In this document: positions 42,001 through 48,800 of the stretch, piece after piece
Position numbering within the stretch: the first letter of the stretch is position 1
Layout of the letters: each line of letters opens with the position of its first letter
DNA from: Marisa cornuarietis
Taxonomy: Eukaryota > Mollusca > Gastropoda > Architaenioglossa > Ampullariidae
Direction of reading: 5' to 3'
Assembly (NCBI GenBank): GCA_004794655.1
Contig: SMMW01000047.1
Coordinates: 806,001 to 870,000, forward strand
DNA length: 64,000 nt
Notes under the pieces: model-generated
What the model was told of the DNA's origin: nothing
Seen by the model: the letters and a program-made list of their open reading frames with translations, nothing else
Databases searched by the model: none
Program-made: the position numbers and the translations under genes

Positions 42001-44847
42001 GAAAAGCGATATATAAATCTTCATTATTATTATTACAACCGCTGAAGTTTACATGATAACTGAAATAACAGTCATTTGGTGCAGCTGGTGACCAGATCAA
42101 TCAACAGCAAAGGATTCATAGTTTTAAAAAACGTTATCCATGAAAAAAAATGTTTTTTCTTATTAATGGAAATTTGCATGCCACAACTCAAATGTAAAGT
42201 CACTGATTAGTTACTGCTTAATGAGACACAAAGGTACTTGATATTTAGCACTTCTTCCAACCAACAGCTCTGAGAACAGCGCAATGTTTAATGTTGAGAA
42301 CAACTAATTTCTGTCACTCAGTGAAGGTAATGTGACTCATGCTTCTATTGTCCAGACTGAGATCACTAACATCATTCATTATATCTGCTAGGTGTTTTTT
42401 GTGGTTAGTAATCTCTGGCTCTTGTCTGACTCAGAGGCATTCTGTAAGCAGGACCAACTCCCCACCCCACCCCCAACAAAAAAAGCACACACACCCAGTT
42501 TTGTCATTACCATTATCATTTTGTATGCCAACATACCTTTTCACCTGTGACAGAGACACACTTGCACACAAACACAGCAAAATGAAATTAGAAACTGTGC
42601 ATTGAAGAAAACAAGGGTCAAGCATCAGCAGGCAGTCAGTAATTTACACAATAAGCATAAGCTGTAGAACATTCAAAAGTAACATCTATTACAACTGCTG
42701 GTGTGAAAATGTTTATAACACTAAAGATATGTCTGCATACCTCTTTTCATTTAAAAAAAAACCTTTGATGCCTATGTTTTGCAAATTCACAAAAAATGCA
42801 CACAACACATAAATCTGTACAATCAATCATCAATTTATGTGCATTAGGTTTTCCTACCTCCAATACTGGCCCAGCTTCAAGAATAGTTTGCTCCACACCA
42901 CTGCCATGTAATCCTTTATGGGACAATGCTGTCAAATGATGCAATAACAAGTTAGTACTTTCTGTTTTTCCGGAACCAGATTCTCCTGAAATCACAATGC
43001 ACTGGTTTTGTCGTGTTTGCAGCATGGTGTGATATGCTGCATCTGCGATGGCAAATATGTGTGGTGGCAGTTCACCTAGTCGCTTATTCTGGTACATTTT
43101 CACATATTTGGGGTTGTAGATGGGAAAGAACTTGAACGGGTTCACAGCAATGAGAATAGATCCCACGTAAGTGTAAATGCTGGAGTTAGTGAACCTGGCT
43201 TTCAAGTTCTGTAGAAGAGTCTGCTCATTGAGATCAGGCAAGTTGCACAGATCCTGATACTCCTTGGACCCAACAGGCTGCTGAAGAAATGACATCAAAA
43301 AGGTGTCCACTACACTCTGATCTCTGCACTCTATCCAACCACATCGGCTGACTTCTGGGTCTTTTTTTCTAATGTAGAATCTGAGGCAAAAAGCAACAAC
43401 ATATAAGAATGTTATACTAGTACTATGCCTATATAATACTAAACATACCTACCACATGAAGCCCTTCATTCATGATTTTCTTTTTTAAAATCATTTCCTT
43501 TGCTATAAATTCCTAATCCTTAATTTCCTAAATTAATTTTTTTAAATAGCTGTGTTTTCTATTTCTGGGGCAAGCTTTAGGGGCTTGATGTATTAAAAAA
43601 AAGACAGCATTGTTACAAAGTAAGACATGCTGACCTGTACCCAGTGAAGAGCCCCATTCCCCGATCCATCTCTGCATTGATGACTTTAGGCCAAAGCAAC
43701 TGAATGCCAACAGGACAATCCATGTCTTCTAGCCTCCTCTCCTTACAGAGCTGCCCACCAGAGGAAAAGACCTCTGCTAGTTCATAATTCCCTGCTGGTC
43801 CTGTCAGACGCAGTTTACGAGCTGCAACCTGTGACAAAAACCCCAAGAAACCAAGAAAATTTAGAAGAAAAATTAGATTCTCTTCTTTAGTCAGATTAAC
43901 ATAAAGGAATCACCCATGTACTTTAATTAAATTGAGAAGTATGAGCATGCAAAAACAGGAAGAAACAGCAGAATAGTGATTTGGAAGCTTATGAGAATCT
44001 ATGAGCCACACTCAAACATATCAAGTTTTTAACACAGAAAATAATAATGAACTTATGAATGAAGGGAAAACATGGTGCCGATTATAAGGATCACAACAGT
44101 CACAGTGAAGAAGATGGTTACAGATTTTATAGTTACCATTTGTTATTAATCAGTTGTTACCATCACAGAAAATAAAGTGATATTTCATTAAGATATTCAA
44201 AGATGATCTGAAATGCTTTCAAAGAATTAAATATAAGCATTAAAAAAAGCCTAGTTGTTTGAACTTACATGTTCATATGATAAATCTAGTCTATATTCAT
44301 ACAATGACTTTGACAGGGTTTCAAAAATTGGAGACAATACTATTGTTTTTAGGCAATGCAAAGATCAAATTCCTGTTAGTATTTTACAAAATTTAATTTT
44401 TGTGATGTTAATCTTTGTTCATGTTCAACAACTGAAATTTTTCTTAATCACTAATTATTTAATAATTTATTATTACATATATTATTGTTGACACTAGCAA
44501 ATGTGCTCAAATTTGTTTTACCTGTCCTTTTAAAAATAAAACACAGGGTTTTGACCATATTTAGGCCCTGAGGGGTAAAAAAAATTAAACAAGCAAAACT
44601 AAGATTCTATTATGGAAAGGTTATTTCAAAGCTTTTCATGAACTCCTAAAGTATACCTTAATTGGTTTCTTTTTTTCTTCTTCCTAAGTGACAAATTAAT
44701 ATCAAATGATATTTATTTTATTATTTTTGCCACAATACTAACCTGCACAATCTCAATGGATGGAGTAGTTTTCTCTGCTTCGACAGCTACAAATTCACAT
44801 TCTTGGCTCAAGGGACCAGTATAGATTCGAACCATATAAGTTTCCAT
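181..44847 (-). CDS. Myo9: Unconventional myosin-IX (Myo9), 5' part: RA-like domain, motor and four IQ motifs; 26 exons, 3' end outside the window
   Basis: Class IX myosins are single-headed actin motors whose tail carries a Rho-GAP domain, so they move along actin while switching off Rho. Joining 26 minus-strand exons gives 1075 codons, plus two bases of the next codon, with every splice phase agreeing. Residues 1-99 match the N-terminal Ras-association-like domain typical of this class. The motor shows the P-loop GESGSGKT (232-239), switch [10 protein letters not shown] (284-292) and switch II DIFGFE (513-518). Loop 2 is enlarged by about 150 residues (roughly 697-864), the class IX hallmark. 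At least four IQ motifs follow (about 985-1075). Start choice: ATG at 44847 has A at -3 and G at +4 and aligns with the start of the RA domain of known class IX proteins. The C1 and Rho-GAP tail is not in the window. Introns not described separately show only unremarkable AT-rich sequence. Confidence 0.95.
531..690 (+). mobile_element. 3' remnant of a non-LTR retrotransposon in Myo9 intron 25
   Basis: Translation gives [20 protein letters not shown] followed by a frameshifted end. The WNPQGKR..GRPK.TW+R pattern is the C-terminus of a very widespread animal retrotransposon ORF. The fragment ends in a short (GAT) run. It lies antisense to Myo9. Confidence 0.75.
1093..1242 (-). CDS. Myo9: Myo9 exon 25 (end of motor, IQ1, start of IQ2)
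   Basis: It encodes [20 protein letters not shown], then [19 protein letters not shown] (IQ1) and ATVVLQ, the first half of IQ2 (970-1019). It is in phase 0 at both ends; the donor is GTGTTT. Confidence 0.95.
1436..1558 (-). CDS. Myo9: Myo9 exon 24 (converter)
   Basis: It encodes [20 protein letters not shown], then [13 protein letters not shown] (929-969), the converter domain that swings the lever arm. The acceptor is cacataaacag and the donor GTTTCA, which is weak but fits the phase. Confidence 0.93.
2295..2405 (-). CDS. Myo9: Myo9 exon 23 ([23 protein letters not shown]1 region)
   Basis: It encodes [20 protein letters not shown], then [13 protein letters not shown] (892-928), the SH1-helix region before the converter. 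It is in phase 0 at both ends. Confidence 0.98.
2588..2668 (-). CDS. Myo9: Myo9 exon 22 ([11 protein letters not shown] segment)
   Basis: It encodes [20 protein letters not shown] and IKSNSDK (865-891). This is the conserved PxFIRCIK.N motif of the lower 50-kDa/converter side of the head. Confidence 0.97.
2715..2890. repeat. Three degenerate tandem copies of a unit of about 60 bases
   Basis: The words ggctgctctttgggctgtgc, catgggaaagt and ttattaca recur with a spacing of about 60 bases (around 2740, 2805 and 2865). Copies differ by several substitutions, so the duplication is old. It is located in intron 21 of Myo9. Confidence 0.7.
3059..3166 (-). CDS. Myo9: Myo9 exon 21 (end of loop 2)
   Basis: It encodes [20 protein letters not shown], then [12 protein letters not shown] (829-864). 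The KKQPPSV..QFQ stretch aligns with KKKPPSI.AQFQ of vertebrate MYO9. It is in phase 0 at both ends. Confidence 0.94.
3366..3405 (-). CDS. Myo9: Myo9 exon 20, 40-base microexon (loop 2)
   Basis: It completes M815 and encodes [13 protein letters not shown] (816-828), a strongly basic patch in loop 2. The acceptor is aattcactttcag and the donor GTAAGT. Confidence 0.9.
4325..4687. mobile_element. Foldback-type MITE, copy 1, with a 9-base target duplication
   Basis: The element is 4334-4678 (345 bases). Each end is an array of the motif gacacttaatcccc, direct on the left and inverted on the right. An inner inverted pair, cgcgacac/gtgtcgcg, also appears. It is flanked on both sides by ATGAAGAAC (4325-4333 and 4679-4687). 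It has no coding capacity. Nine-base duplications are typical of Mutator-like and foldback elements. Confidence 0.85.
4867..5046. repeat. Direct repeat, two copies of about 75 bases
   Basis: The stretch acaaggtactat.cacaag, then gttaggcaca..aagaaggcaactaaagcaaatgcactt, occurs at about 4869-4940 and 4977-5045 with a few mismatches. It lies in intron 19 of Myo9 near the foldback element. Confidence 0.8.
5354..5578 (-). CDS. Myo9: Myo9 exon 19 (main loop 2 insertion)
   Basis: It encodes [20 protein letters not shown] to RRARKLL (741-814), the bulk of the class IX loop-2 insertion, which is rich in charged residues. The acceptor is the NAGNAG type (AAGAAG), so a version three bases shorter is possible. 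The donor is GTGGGT, fixed by joining to [13 protein letters not shown] of exon 20, which matches the RNKNFKSKPALP segment of vertebrates. Confidence 0.9.
6677..6721 (-). CDS. Myo9: Myo9 exon 18, 45-base microexon (loop 2)
   Basis: It completes R725 and encodes [14 protein letters not shown] (726-739), then CA of Q740. It is flanked by tttttcctaaag and GTAAGT. Its 45-base length and matching phases (2 in, 2 out) mean it could be skipped without a frameshift. Confidence 0.8.
7201..7267 (-). CDS. Myo9: Myo9 exon 17, 67 bases (loop 2, basic)
   Basis: It completes G703 and encodes [20 protein letters not shown] and one more L (704-724), a basic then proline-rich stretch in the loop-2 actin-binding insertion. 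It is small and in phase, and so a candidate for alternative splicing only together with exon 18, because neither is a multiple of the phase needed alone. Confidence 0.85.
7537..7638 (-). CDS. Myo9: Myo9 exon 16 ([16 protein letters not shown]; loop 2 begins)
   Basis: It encodes [20 protein letters not shown] and then [13 protein letters not shown] (670-702). The segment DPVAV.RW..LRAFF is specific to class IX just before loop 2, which makes this exon strong support for the class assignment. Confidence 0.96.
8257..8347 (-). CDS. Myo9: Myo9 exon 15 (DFREKN segment)
   Basis: It encodes [20 protein letters not shown] and then [10 protein letters not shown] (639-668), plus the first base of G669. 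It continues the KVKY motif exactly as in class IX heads. Confidence 0.96.
9391..9532 (-). CDS. Myo9: Myo9 exon 14 (HYAGKVKY segment)
   Basis: It encodes [20 protein letters not shown] and then [15 protein letters not shown] (592-638), the conserved actin-interface region with the HYAG motif. The acceptor is ttccag and the donor GTAAGT. Confidence 0.97.
9797..9918 (-). CDS. Myo9: Myo9 exon 13 (post-relay segment)
   Basis: It encodes [20 protein letters not shown] and on to LLDEEC (551-590), then two bases of N591. It matches the EEY..EGI.W..I.FIDN..C pattern of myosin heads. Confidence 0.97.
10962..11096 (-). CDS. Myo9: Myo9 exon 12 (switch II and relay helix)
   Basis: It encodes [20 protein letters not shown] and the relay helix [21 protein letters not shown] (506-550). 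DIFGFE is switch II, which senses the gamma-phosphate of ATP. It is in phase 0 at both ends. Confidence 0.98.
11456..11569 (-). CDS. Myo9: Myo9 exon 11 (AxxxRDxxAKxxYxxLFDW segment)
   Basis: It encodes [19 protein letters not shown] and continues to KHNSEHE (468-505), the standard myosin helix before switch II. It is in phase 0 at both ends; the acceptor is ctggcag and the donor GTAAGT. Confidence 0.97.
11736..11758. repeat. (CA)n microsatellite
   Basis: A run of about eleven CA units in Myo9 intron 10. Confidence 0.9.
11919..12008 (-). CDS. Myo9: Myo9 exon 10 ([11 protein letters not shown] segment)
   Basis: It encodes [20 protein letters not shown] and onward to YKMED (438-467). The alignment with exon 11 ([10 protein letters not shown]) requires the donor GTGGGT directly after GAT. 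This donor is weaker than GTAAGT but the same form is used after exon 19. Confidence 0.93.
12340..12975 (+). mobile_element. Decayed CR1/L2-like non-LTR retrotransposon, C-terminal coding part
   Basis: Pieces in shifting frames read [45 protein letters not shown] and similar. They match the order DLGV.LD..L.MD.H, then DYK...L.FQ.LHG..P.YLS..I, then FG...WN.LP seen in the last third of CR1/Jockey-type reverse transcriptase ORFs. Stops and frameshifts are frequent, so it is inactive. It is antisense to Myo9 in intron 9. Confidence 0.75.
14586..14663 (-). CDS. Myo9: Myo9 exon 9 (motor surface loop)
   Basis: It encodes 26 residues (412-437), including [17 protein letters not shown] and ending ISQLLK, equivalent to the variable segment before VSELLEVKEE in vertebrate proteins. 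It is in phase 0 at both ends; the donor is GTACC. Confidence 0.9.
14938..15132. repeat. Local direct repeat with retroposon-like tail
   Basis: The stretch ctaagaaag.aataaat...atactaggagacttgta.agtgca.tgatccca occurs at about 14939-15010 and 15062-15130. The gacttgtatagtgca word resembles the 3' ends of non-LTR elements seen elsewhere here. Myo9 intron 8. Confidence 0.6.
15568..15622 (-). CDS. Myo9: Myo9 exon 8, 55 bases (LSAILHLGN motif)
   Basis: It completes K393 and encodes [18 protein letters not shown] (394-411), one of the most conserved helices of the myosin head. The acceptor has a long pyrimidine tract (tttttttccag) and the donor is GTAAGT. Confidence 0.96.
15827..15924 (-). CDS. 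Myo9: Myo9 exon 7 (motor upper domain)
   Basis: It encodes [20 protein letters not shown] and then [12 protein letters not shown] (361-392), as in the helix region before the LSAILHLGN motif. The insertion seen here in vertebrate MYO9A is absent. The donor GTATGC follows the first two bases of K393. Confidence 0.93.
18324..18357. repeat. Alternating purine/pyrimidine tract with (CA)n
   Basis: The stretch gcacatgtgcatgcatgcacacacacacacaca is a perfect or near-perfect alternating tract in intron 6, of the kind able to adopt Z-DNA. Confidence 0.7.
18905..19142 (+). mobile_element. 3' end of a CR1/L2-like retroposon with a (CAT)n tail
   Basis: The start reads [10 protein letters not shown], the common last codons (FKk.LKthLF) of this ORF type. 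It is followed by a 3' UTR ending tgcgcattataaatgg and then (atc)n from about 19105 to 19142. It is antisense to Myo9 in intron 6. Confidence 0.65.
20367..20395. repeat. (GT)n(GA)n compound microsatellite
   Basis: A run of GT units passing directly into GA units, in intron 6 of Myo9, about 280 bases downstream of exon 6 in the gene's direction. Confidence 0.85.
20673..20772 (-). CDS. Myo9: Myo9 exon 6 ([13 protein letters not shown] segment)
   Basis: It completes R327 and encodes [19 protein letters not shown] and DYRYLSQ (328-360), which is canonical myosin head sequence. The acceptor is tttgcag and the donor GTGAGC. It ends in phase 0. Confidence 0.96.
21970..22345. mobile_element. Foldback-type MITE, copy 2
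   Basis: It has the same structure as the element at 4334-4678 with one or two more end units. On the left are five or six direct units of gacacttaatcccc, on the right the same number inverted, and the middle is AT-rich with the cgcgacac/gtgtcgcg pair. Confidence 0.88.
22434..22809. mobile_element. Foldback-type MITE, copy 3
   Basis: It appears identical in length and sequence to copy 2 (376 bases). Its two flanks are the 88-base D unit rather than a short target duplication. Confidence 0.88.
23224..23426 (-). mobile_element. tRNA-derived SINE with an 11-base target duplication
   Basis: The SINE body is 23235-23415 on the minus strand. It opens with GGCGGTCCGGTGGCGCAACG, has an A-box-like tggcgcaacggttagcgc and a B-box-like gggttcagttc, then a conserved middle (gtgatatagccttag) and an A-rich end. 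The flanks carry AAGTGCCTCAT at 23224-23234 and 23416-23426. The middle resembles the conserved domain shared by many metazoan SINEs (Nin-DC type); that assignment is inference. Confidence 0.88.
28960..29152 (+). mobile_element. Probable 3' end of a CR1/L2-like retroposon with a (GAT)n tail
   Basis: The stretch ctccatagaggaatgagctatataaat is followed by (gatgat)n at about 29116-29152. The combination of a ctatataaat word and a trinucleotide tail matches the other retroposon ends in this window. The upstream limit is uncertain. Confidence 0.5.
30047..30083. repeat. Long A run followed by (GA)n
   Basis: About 28 A residues then gagagagaga. This may be the tail of a retroposon, but no body could be recognised on either side. 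Confidence 0.6.
30283..30410. mobile_element. hAT-like transposon end fragment
   Basis: The stretch gggtggggaacctctttaat, then gccaagggccattaggatat and ttagcctgccatatttggtc, resembles the ends of hAT (Charlie-type) DNA transposons, which begin CAG.GGTGGGGAACCT. No second terminus was found nearby. Recognition is by motif memory only. Confidence 0.5.
30426..30461. repeat. 18-base tandem duplication
   Basis: The stretch gcagcatgtacacttcca occurs twice without a gap. Confidence 0.9.
37205..37332. mobile_element. Short inverted-repeat element, internally deleted copy
   Basis: The stretch taaatcttaaaactgtttt.tagaagcaaat on the left and gtgtttacaattcgaaatgtgtgt on the right match the two halves of the element at 37433-37695, with the middle missing and the termini eroded. 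Confidence 0.6.
37433..37695. mobile_element. MITE with about 27-base imperfect terminal inverted repeats (gggccagtt...)
   Basis: The left end gggccagttgtacaacacgt is mirrored by the right end, which reads gggccagttacacaacacat on the other strand, followed in both by ttctaa and aaaact/aaacac. It is 263 bases and has no coding capacity. The gggccagtt terminus is reminiscent of PIF/Harbinger MITEs, but the flanking triplets (cta and cag) do not give a clean duplication. Confidence 0.75.
38451..38740. mobile_element. Diverged copy of the gggccagtt MITE
   Basis: The words gtttctaaaatttaaaaccgttttaaagaagcaaat, aattttagtcttaaaaaattataaaattgtgctgtgcac and aaaattagaaaggttgtgcaactggc follow the same order as in 37433-37695. 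The divergence is high, so it is an older insertion. Confidence 0.7.
39969..40012. repeat. (GT)n microsatellite and alternating tract
   Basis: The stretch gtgtgtgtgtgtgtgtgcatgcatatatatgagtgtgtgt lies between exon 5 and the CpG-rich block. Confidence 0.85.
40533..40595 (-). CDS. Myo9: Myo9 exon 5, 63-base microexon ([13 protein letters not shown] segment)
   Basis: Found by looking for the motor segment missing between exons 4 and 6. The acceptor is ttcacatcaacag and the donor GTAAGC. It completes G306 and encodes [20 protein letters not shown], the conserved segment after switch I. Phase 2 on both sides joins exons 4 and 6 exactly. The next intron is 19760 bases. Confidence 0.95.
40968..41062 (-). 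CDS. Myo9: Myo9 exon 4 (switch I)
   Basis: It encodes [19 protein letters not shown] and onward (275-305), which carries the nucleotide-sensing switch I loop with the conserved N-SSR-GK pattern. It continues directly from VLE of exon 3. The exon ends with GG, the first two bases of G306, before donor GTAAGC. Confidence 0.96.
41700..42030 (+). mobile_element. 3' end of a CR1/L2-like retroposon with an (ATT)n tail
   Basis: It contains the stretch tttaagtctaaagatgcatcttttcagaaaggc ([10 protein letters not shown], close to the FKSKLKTHLFRK end of such ORFs). A 3' UTR ends in ttggaaaagcgatatataaatcttc followed by attattattatta. It is antisense to Myo9 in intron 3. Confidence 0.7.
42858..43380 (-). 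CDS. Myo9: Myo9 exon 3 (linker, SH3-like start of motor, P-loop)
   Basis: At 523 bases this is the largest exon. It encodes residues 100-274: the class IX linker with [19 protein letters not shown], the motor core [19 protein letters not shown], and the ATP-binding P-loop [14 protein letters not shown] at about 230-243. It ends at ILEAGPVLE in phase 0, followed by donor GTAGG. Confidence 0.97.
43635..43828 (-). CDS. Myo9: Myo9 exon 2 (RA domain, second half)
   Basis: It encodes residues 36-99 and the first two bases of R100. It contains [10 protein letters not shown] and the stretch [12 protein letters not shown], which corresponds to the DCPVQ..LWP segment in vertebrate MYO9A. The acceptor is tttttgtcacag and the donor GTCAGC. 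It starts in phase 0 and ends in phase 2. Confidence 0.92.
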
Positions 44848-44871
44848 GCTGAGTCTTCTGATGATTTGCAC
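44743..44871 (-). CDS. Myo9: Myo9 exon 1 of coding part (start codon, RA domain beginning)
   Basis: The acceptor AG lies just upstream (44873-44872) and the donor GT follows 44743. The exon is open throughout; the first 24 bases before ATG 44847 are in frame but probably 5'UTR. It encodes [15 protein letters not shown] and onward, matching the first strand of the class IX RA domain. It ends in phase 0. A non-coding upstream exon is implied by the acceptor. Confidence 0.88.
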
Positions 44872-45592
44872 CTATCAAATTAAGTTTCAAAAAAGTTCAA
44901 AGGACTTAATAATGACCGATGATTATAACAGACTTCTAAATTCCAAATGTATAGTTACCTACAATACTGCATTTGTTATTACAGCATGTTGAACAACAAA
45001 CATAAATTACTACCCTAGAGTGAAAAATAACAGCCACCCACTGTCACCTTGTGACTGAACCATATGGCTGTCTGGCTGGATACTTAATAAGAAAATAAAA
45101 TTGACAGAATGGTCATCATTACTGTATTCAAGTTTGCATGGCAAACTATATTGCTAAAGGACAAGCTGTACCAAGACACTAAATACTATTTACTGCCAAA
45201 CCAATCTATTATAATCTAAAATAATCACCCTTTGGATGTAGCACATAAAGACACCCAAAAAATATCAAGAATCTATTGCTGCAACATAAATTAGTAGACC
45301 TTTGCCTTTAACTATAAACCTGACAGAAAATAAAATAACATTCATCAGTACATAAAGAAATAATCACCATAATGGCTCACAGAGTAATAAGGAGAAACGT
45401 GCATTGCCACATGCTCTTTCTGTTAGTTCAAAATGTTTTAATTGAGATGAGTAGCTAATATGATGAGTCTCCATCCTACAGAAATGGGTATCCATTACCA
45501 AATTTCTGACCACAAAAGTCACCAAGGGCTGCTGATTTATGAACAAAAAGTTTGCTCTGTGTACTCACTTGTAATGGAGGTTCTCTTTACCA

Positions 45593-45640
45593 AGCTACAG
45601 CAGTGGACAAAGAAACCCAGGGTGATCACAACCAAATAGT
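45593..45640. repeat. Dispersed repeat word shared with 48630
   Basis: The stretch tacagcagtggacaaagaaacccagggtgat here and tacagcagtggataaagaaacccatggttat at about 48630 differ at a few bases. They are probably parts of the same unnamed repeat family. Confidence 0.6.
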
Positions 45641-48200
45641 TTTTGATTCATGAGCAGCTCAGAACAAGAAAAAACAGTTTATGTGGAAATCCCCACAAAT
45701 GGTGAAAGCCCTTGGCAGATAAAGAGAATGGCTGGTATCCAATGAGATGGAAGAATCTGCATGCAGTACCAAAGTTTGGATATGAACCTTGGATGGCCTG
45801 AGATCATGGTAGATGAAGCTTGCTGGGCTGCTCTCGTCACTGATGTTGCTGTTGATGCCTGGAGTACTGTTGGCCATGTCTGCGGATGTCAACCCTTCTA
45901 GGTGACAGGCTTGAAACCCAGACCCATTGGAATGGAGTCAGGGAGGATCTTCATCAAGGAATTGAACTTTGTTTTATTACTACACAGGTGCAATGATCTG
46001 AGTCTTTGACTTGTCAAGCTAAATATTCTACCACATGCAGCCTAAGCTTAGCGTAAATCCCCTAAAATTAATAGTTAATTGTTCAATTACCCATAATTTT
46101 GTATGACCTCTTTGCAATGACCATTGCTCTTAAGTGAAAAGTATGTTTCTGGAATTAGATGTCAGCTAATAGACTGAGTCTTTAAATGAGTGGCGTACTT
46201 CATATGGTGACAAAGTAGGATGGTGTAGAGAAATTCTTGTTCATTTTAATGGGTGAATCTTCAGCTACTATGTATCTGTCTCTCATGTACAATCTCCTGA
46301 AACAGCAATGGCAAAGAAAATAGTGATAGATAAATACAAACAATGGTGGAAACATTCAACATGAAAAATGCACATCTTAAGACATGGTGGTCATCCCATA
46401 CACACACACATCCATTCTCCCAGCCAACACACTTGCACACAATTTAAGTCAAATACAGCCTGCGCTACACTATAAGTAAAAGATATCATTTCATTGCAAT
46501 AATATTTTTACAAACATTTCTACAGATTAACCAAAACTCGATCAAACCATTTGACCATGGAGTTCAGTATACCAATGCATTAAAAAAGTAGCATCCAATT
46601 ATGCATTGTAACAGGCTACCTAACCTCCCCTTTACATACAAAAGAGCTACCAGCAATCATGTTTTCAACGGTTTTGTTTAATCAATGTTCACATTATCAG
46701 CATTTTCTAGTGCAGACTTCAATGTCACAAATATTTTGTTAAAAAATGCAAGAATTTTAAAAACTGTTTTTATTAATTAAATATCACTTTAACTTTTTTA
46801 ATTTTTAAAAGACACAAAGGGTATCGGAATGGAGAAATTACAATGTATCATTTGGTTATAGTCTCACAAATCCTCGCTGCTTAATCCTTATTTACTGACT
46901 GTAGTTTTTTTTTAATTACTACAGCCATTTCAACTTCCAAGAACAGCAGACAGCAAACAGGAATGAGTTTACCCACTACCTTCAATGCATTACATGTTAA
47001 ACATACCAAAATGCTTGGGACTATGTTTGGAAAAGTCTTATAAACAGACTTAATGACAATATAAGCATGTCAGTGCAAACACAGGTGTCATGCACATACA
47101 AGTATTCACACAGCAATGGTATTCATTGAAACTAGTAATCTAAACTAGAACTGATGCATGTGACATTGACTGATGAAAAATCATGCACAAACCACTCCTT
47201 CACGTGCTAAATCATCCACTGCACAGTTTGATTCATATGCACATGCATAAGACAGGATCAAATTCCATGAATTACTTATGGTCTGTTCAACATTAGGTTC
47301 TGGTACCTTCTGATAACTTTGATACATATATATTACTTTACCCCATTTTTAGAAAGTGTGCTAGTAAGTACACACACACATAAGTGTGTTGGTCCTTGAG
47401 AGATGCAGTAAAAAAGGAAGCTATTAAACTGTCAGAGCTCTGGTCTTCTCTACTTGATATGCCATCCCCTGGCTCTCTGTGTGGGACCAGCAAACCTATC
47501 TATCTCTAGTTGATACTTGCCTAGAGATTTTTATATTTCACCAGCATACTGTCTATAAAAACTCCTTGACCATCTTGATCCCCTGTCAAACTATCGTTGG
47601 CTCCCTTTTATGGATGATGCTAGCACCAACACACACCTATCTCATGGATGCCCCAGGCAAGCAAGTAGCTTTTATTAGCTGATTAACCGACTGTAATCTC
47701 CTGCCTATCTTCTTTGTTTAAGATGTGTTCAAAGCATTCAAAGAACAAAAATCAGGGACTGAAAAGAAGTATTTACATGAACATTTTATTTGCTGAGCAT
47801 GCTATATCAGGCCCAAAAAAATCTAAGACCTGTTAATGTAAAAAAGAATACACATGTTTATAATGGGGAAGACATGCTTAATAATAATGGTCAAGTACAT
47901 TATACTAGATACTGCACTTAATGTTACTGACCATTACTTACACATATATAGCTATGTCTCAGAACCTGATGAAAATACTGATATATATATATTTAAAAGT
48001 GATATTTATTATGGTTTATCCATAAACTGAGAAAGTTCATTAAAAACATTAACTCATCCCCTCACATACTAAACACCCCCCAAAAAACAAACAAACAGCA
48101 AATTATATGATTTGAGATGATTCAGAGTCTCCTTAGACATGTCATCACGATATGATTTATTTGATATTATGATAGATAAGTGCTTTCACCTTGCATTTTA

Positions 48201-48374
48201 GGGCAAAAGGAAAGGAGGGATGATAGTGGAGGTCACCAGAGAAGGACAACCCCCCGCACCCGACAGCCAACCCTGTAAACCTTGTCACATATAGAGAAGA
48301 GATTTGAACCTATAATCTCAAGAATGTCACCGCAGTGATGACAACCGTTTTACCACAGCTCTCTAGGTTGCCCC
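48201..48374 (-). mobile_element. Second, more diverged tRNA-derived SINE
   Basis: On the minus strand it opens ggggcaacctagagagctgt, has an A-box-like gtggtaaaacgg and a B-box-like aggttcaaatct, then gtttacagggttggctgtc, close to the gtttacagggctgtctgcc of the SINE at 23235. It is not a functional tRNA, since no cloverleaf can be closed after the B box. Confidence 0.65.
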
Positions 48375-48535
48375 TTTGTATATCACCTGTTCCATTAAAA
48401 CATTGACACCACCACAGCATCAATAGGTTTCGCACATCCCAGACAGTTCCTTCGTTTGTATTCTAGTTTACATGAACACTGCACAAGTCAACAGTGATAT
48501 TTATAAGTATATTATTTCTTTTTTTTATACATTAT

Positions 48536-48800
48536 AATGCAAACATTGTGATCCTGAATATCTACTAATGGATTATTCTGAAGCACTATGCCATTATTTG
48601 ACCGTTGGGCCACTAAAATTAAAATTTTTTACAGCAGTGGATAAAGAAACCCATGGTTATTATAAGCTAACAGTACTTTATTTTAAAAGTTGATTACTGT
48701 TTTTATATATAAAATAATTAAAATCCTGATGATCTACTGATTATATTAGATTATTCTGAGGCACTATTAACTATACTGTTATTTGCCTATAGATCCACTC
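48536..48800. repeat. Diverged tandem duplication, unit about 180 bases
   Basis: The words gatcctga.tatctact.atggattattctgaagcacta and, later, ctgttatttg...actaaaatt occur at about 48550-48620 and again at about 48725-48800 with many differences. The shared repeat word at 48630 lies between them. Confidence 0.55.
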
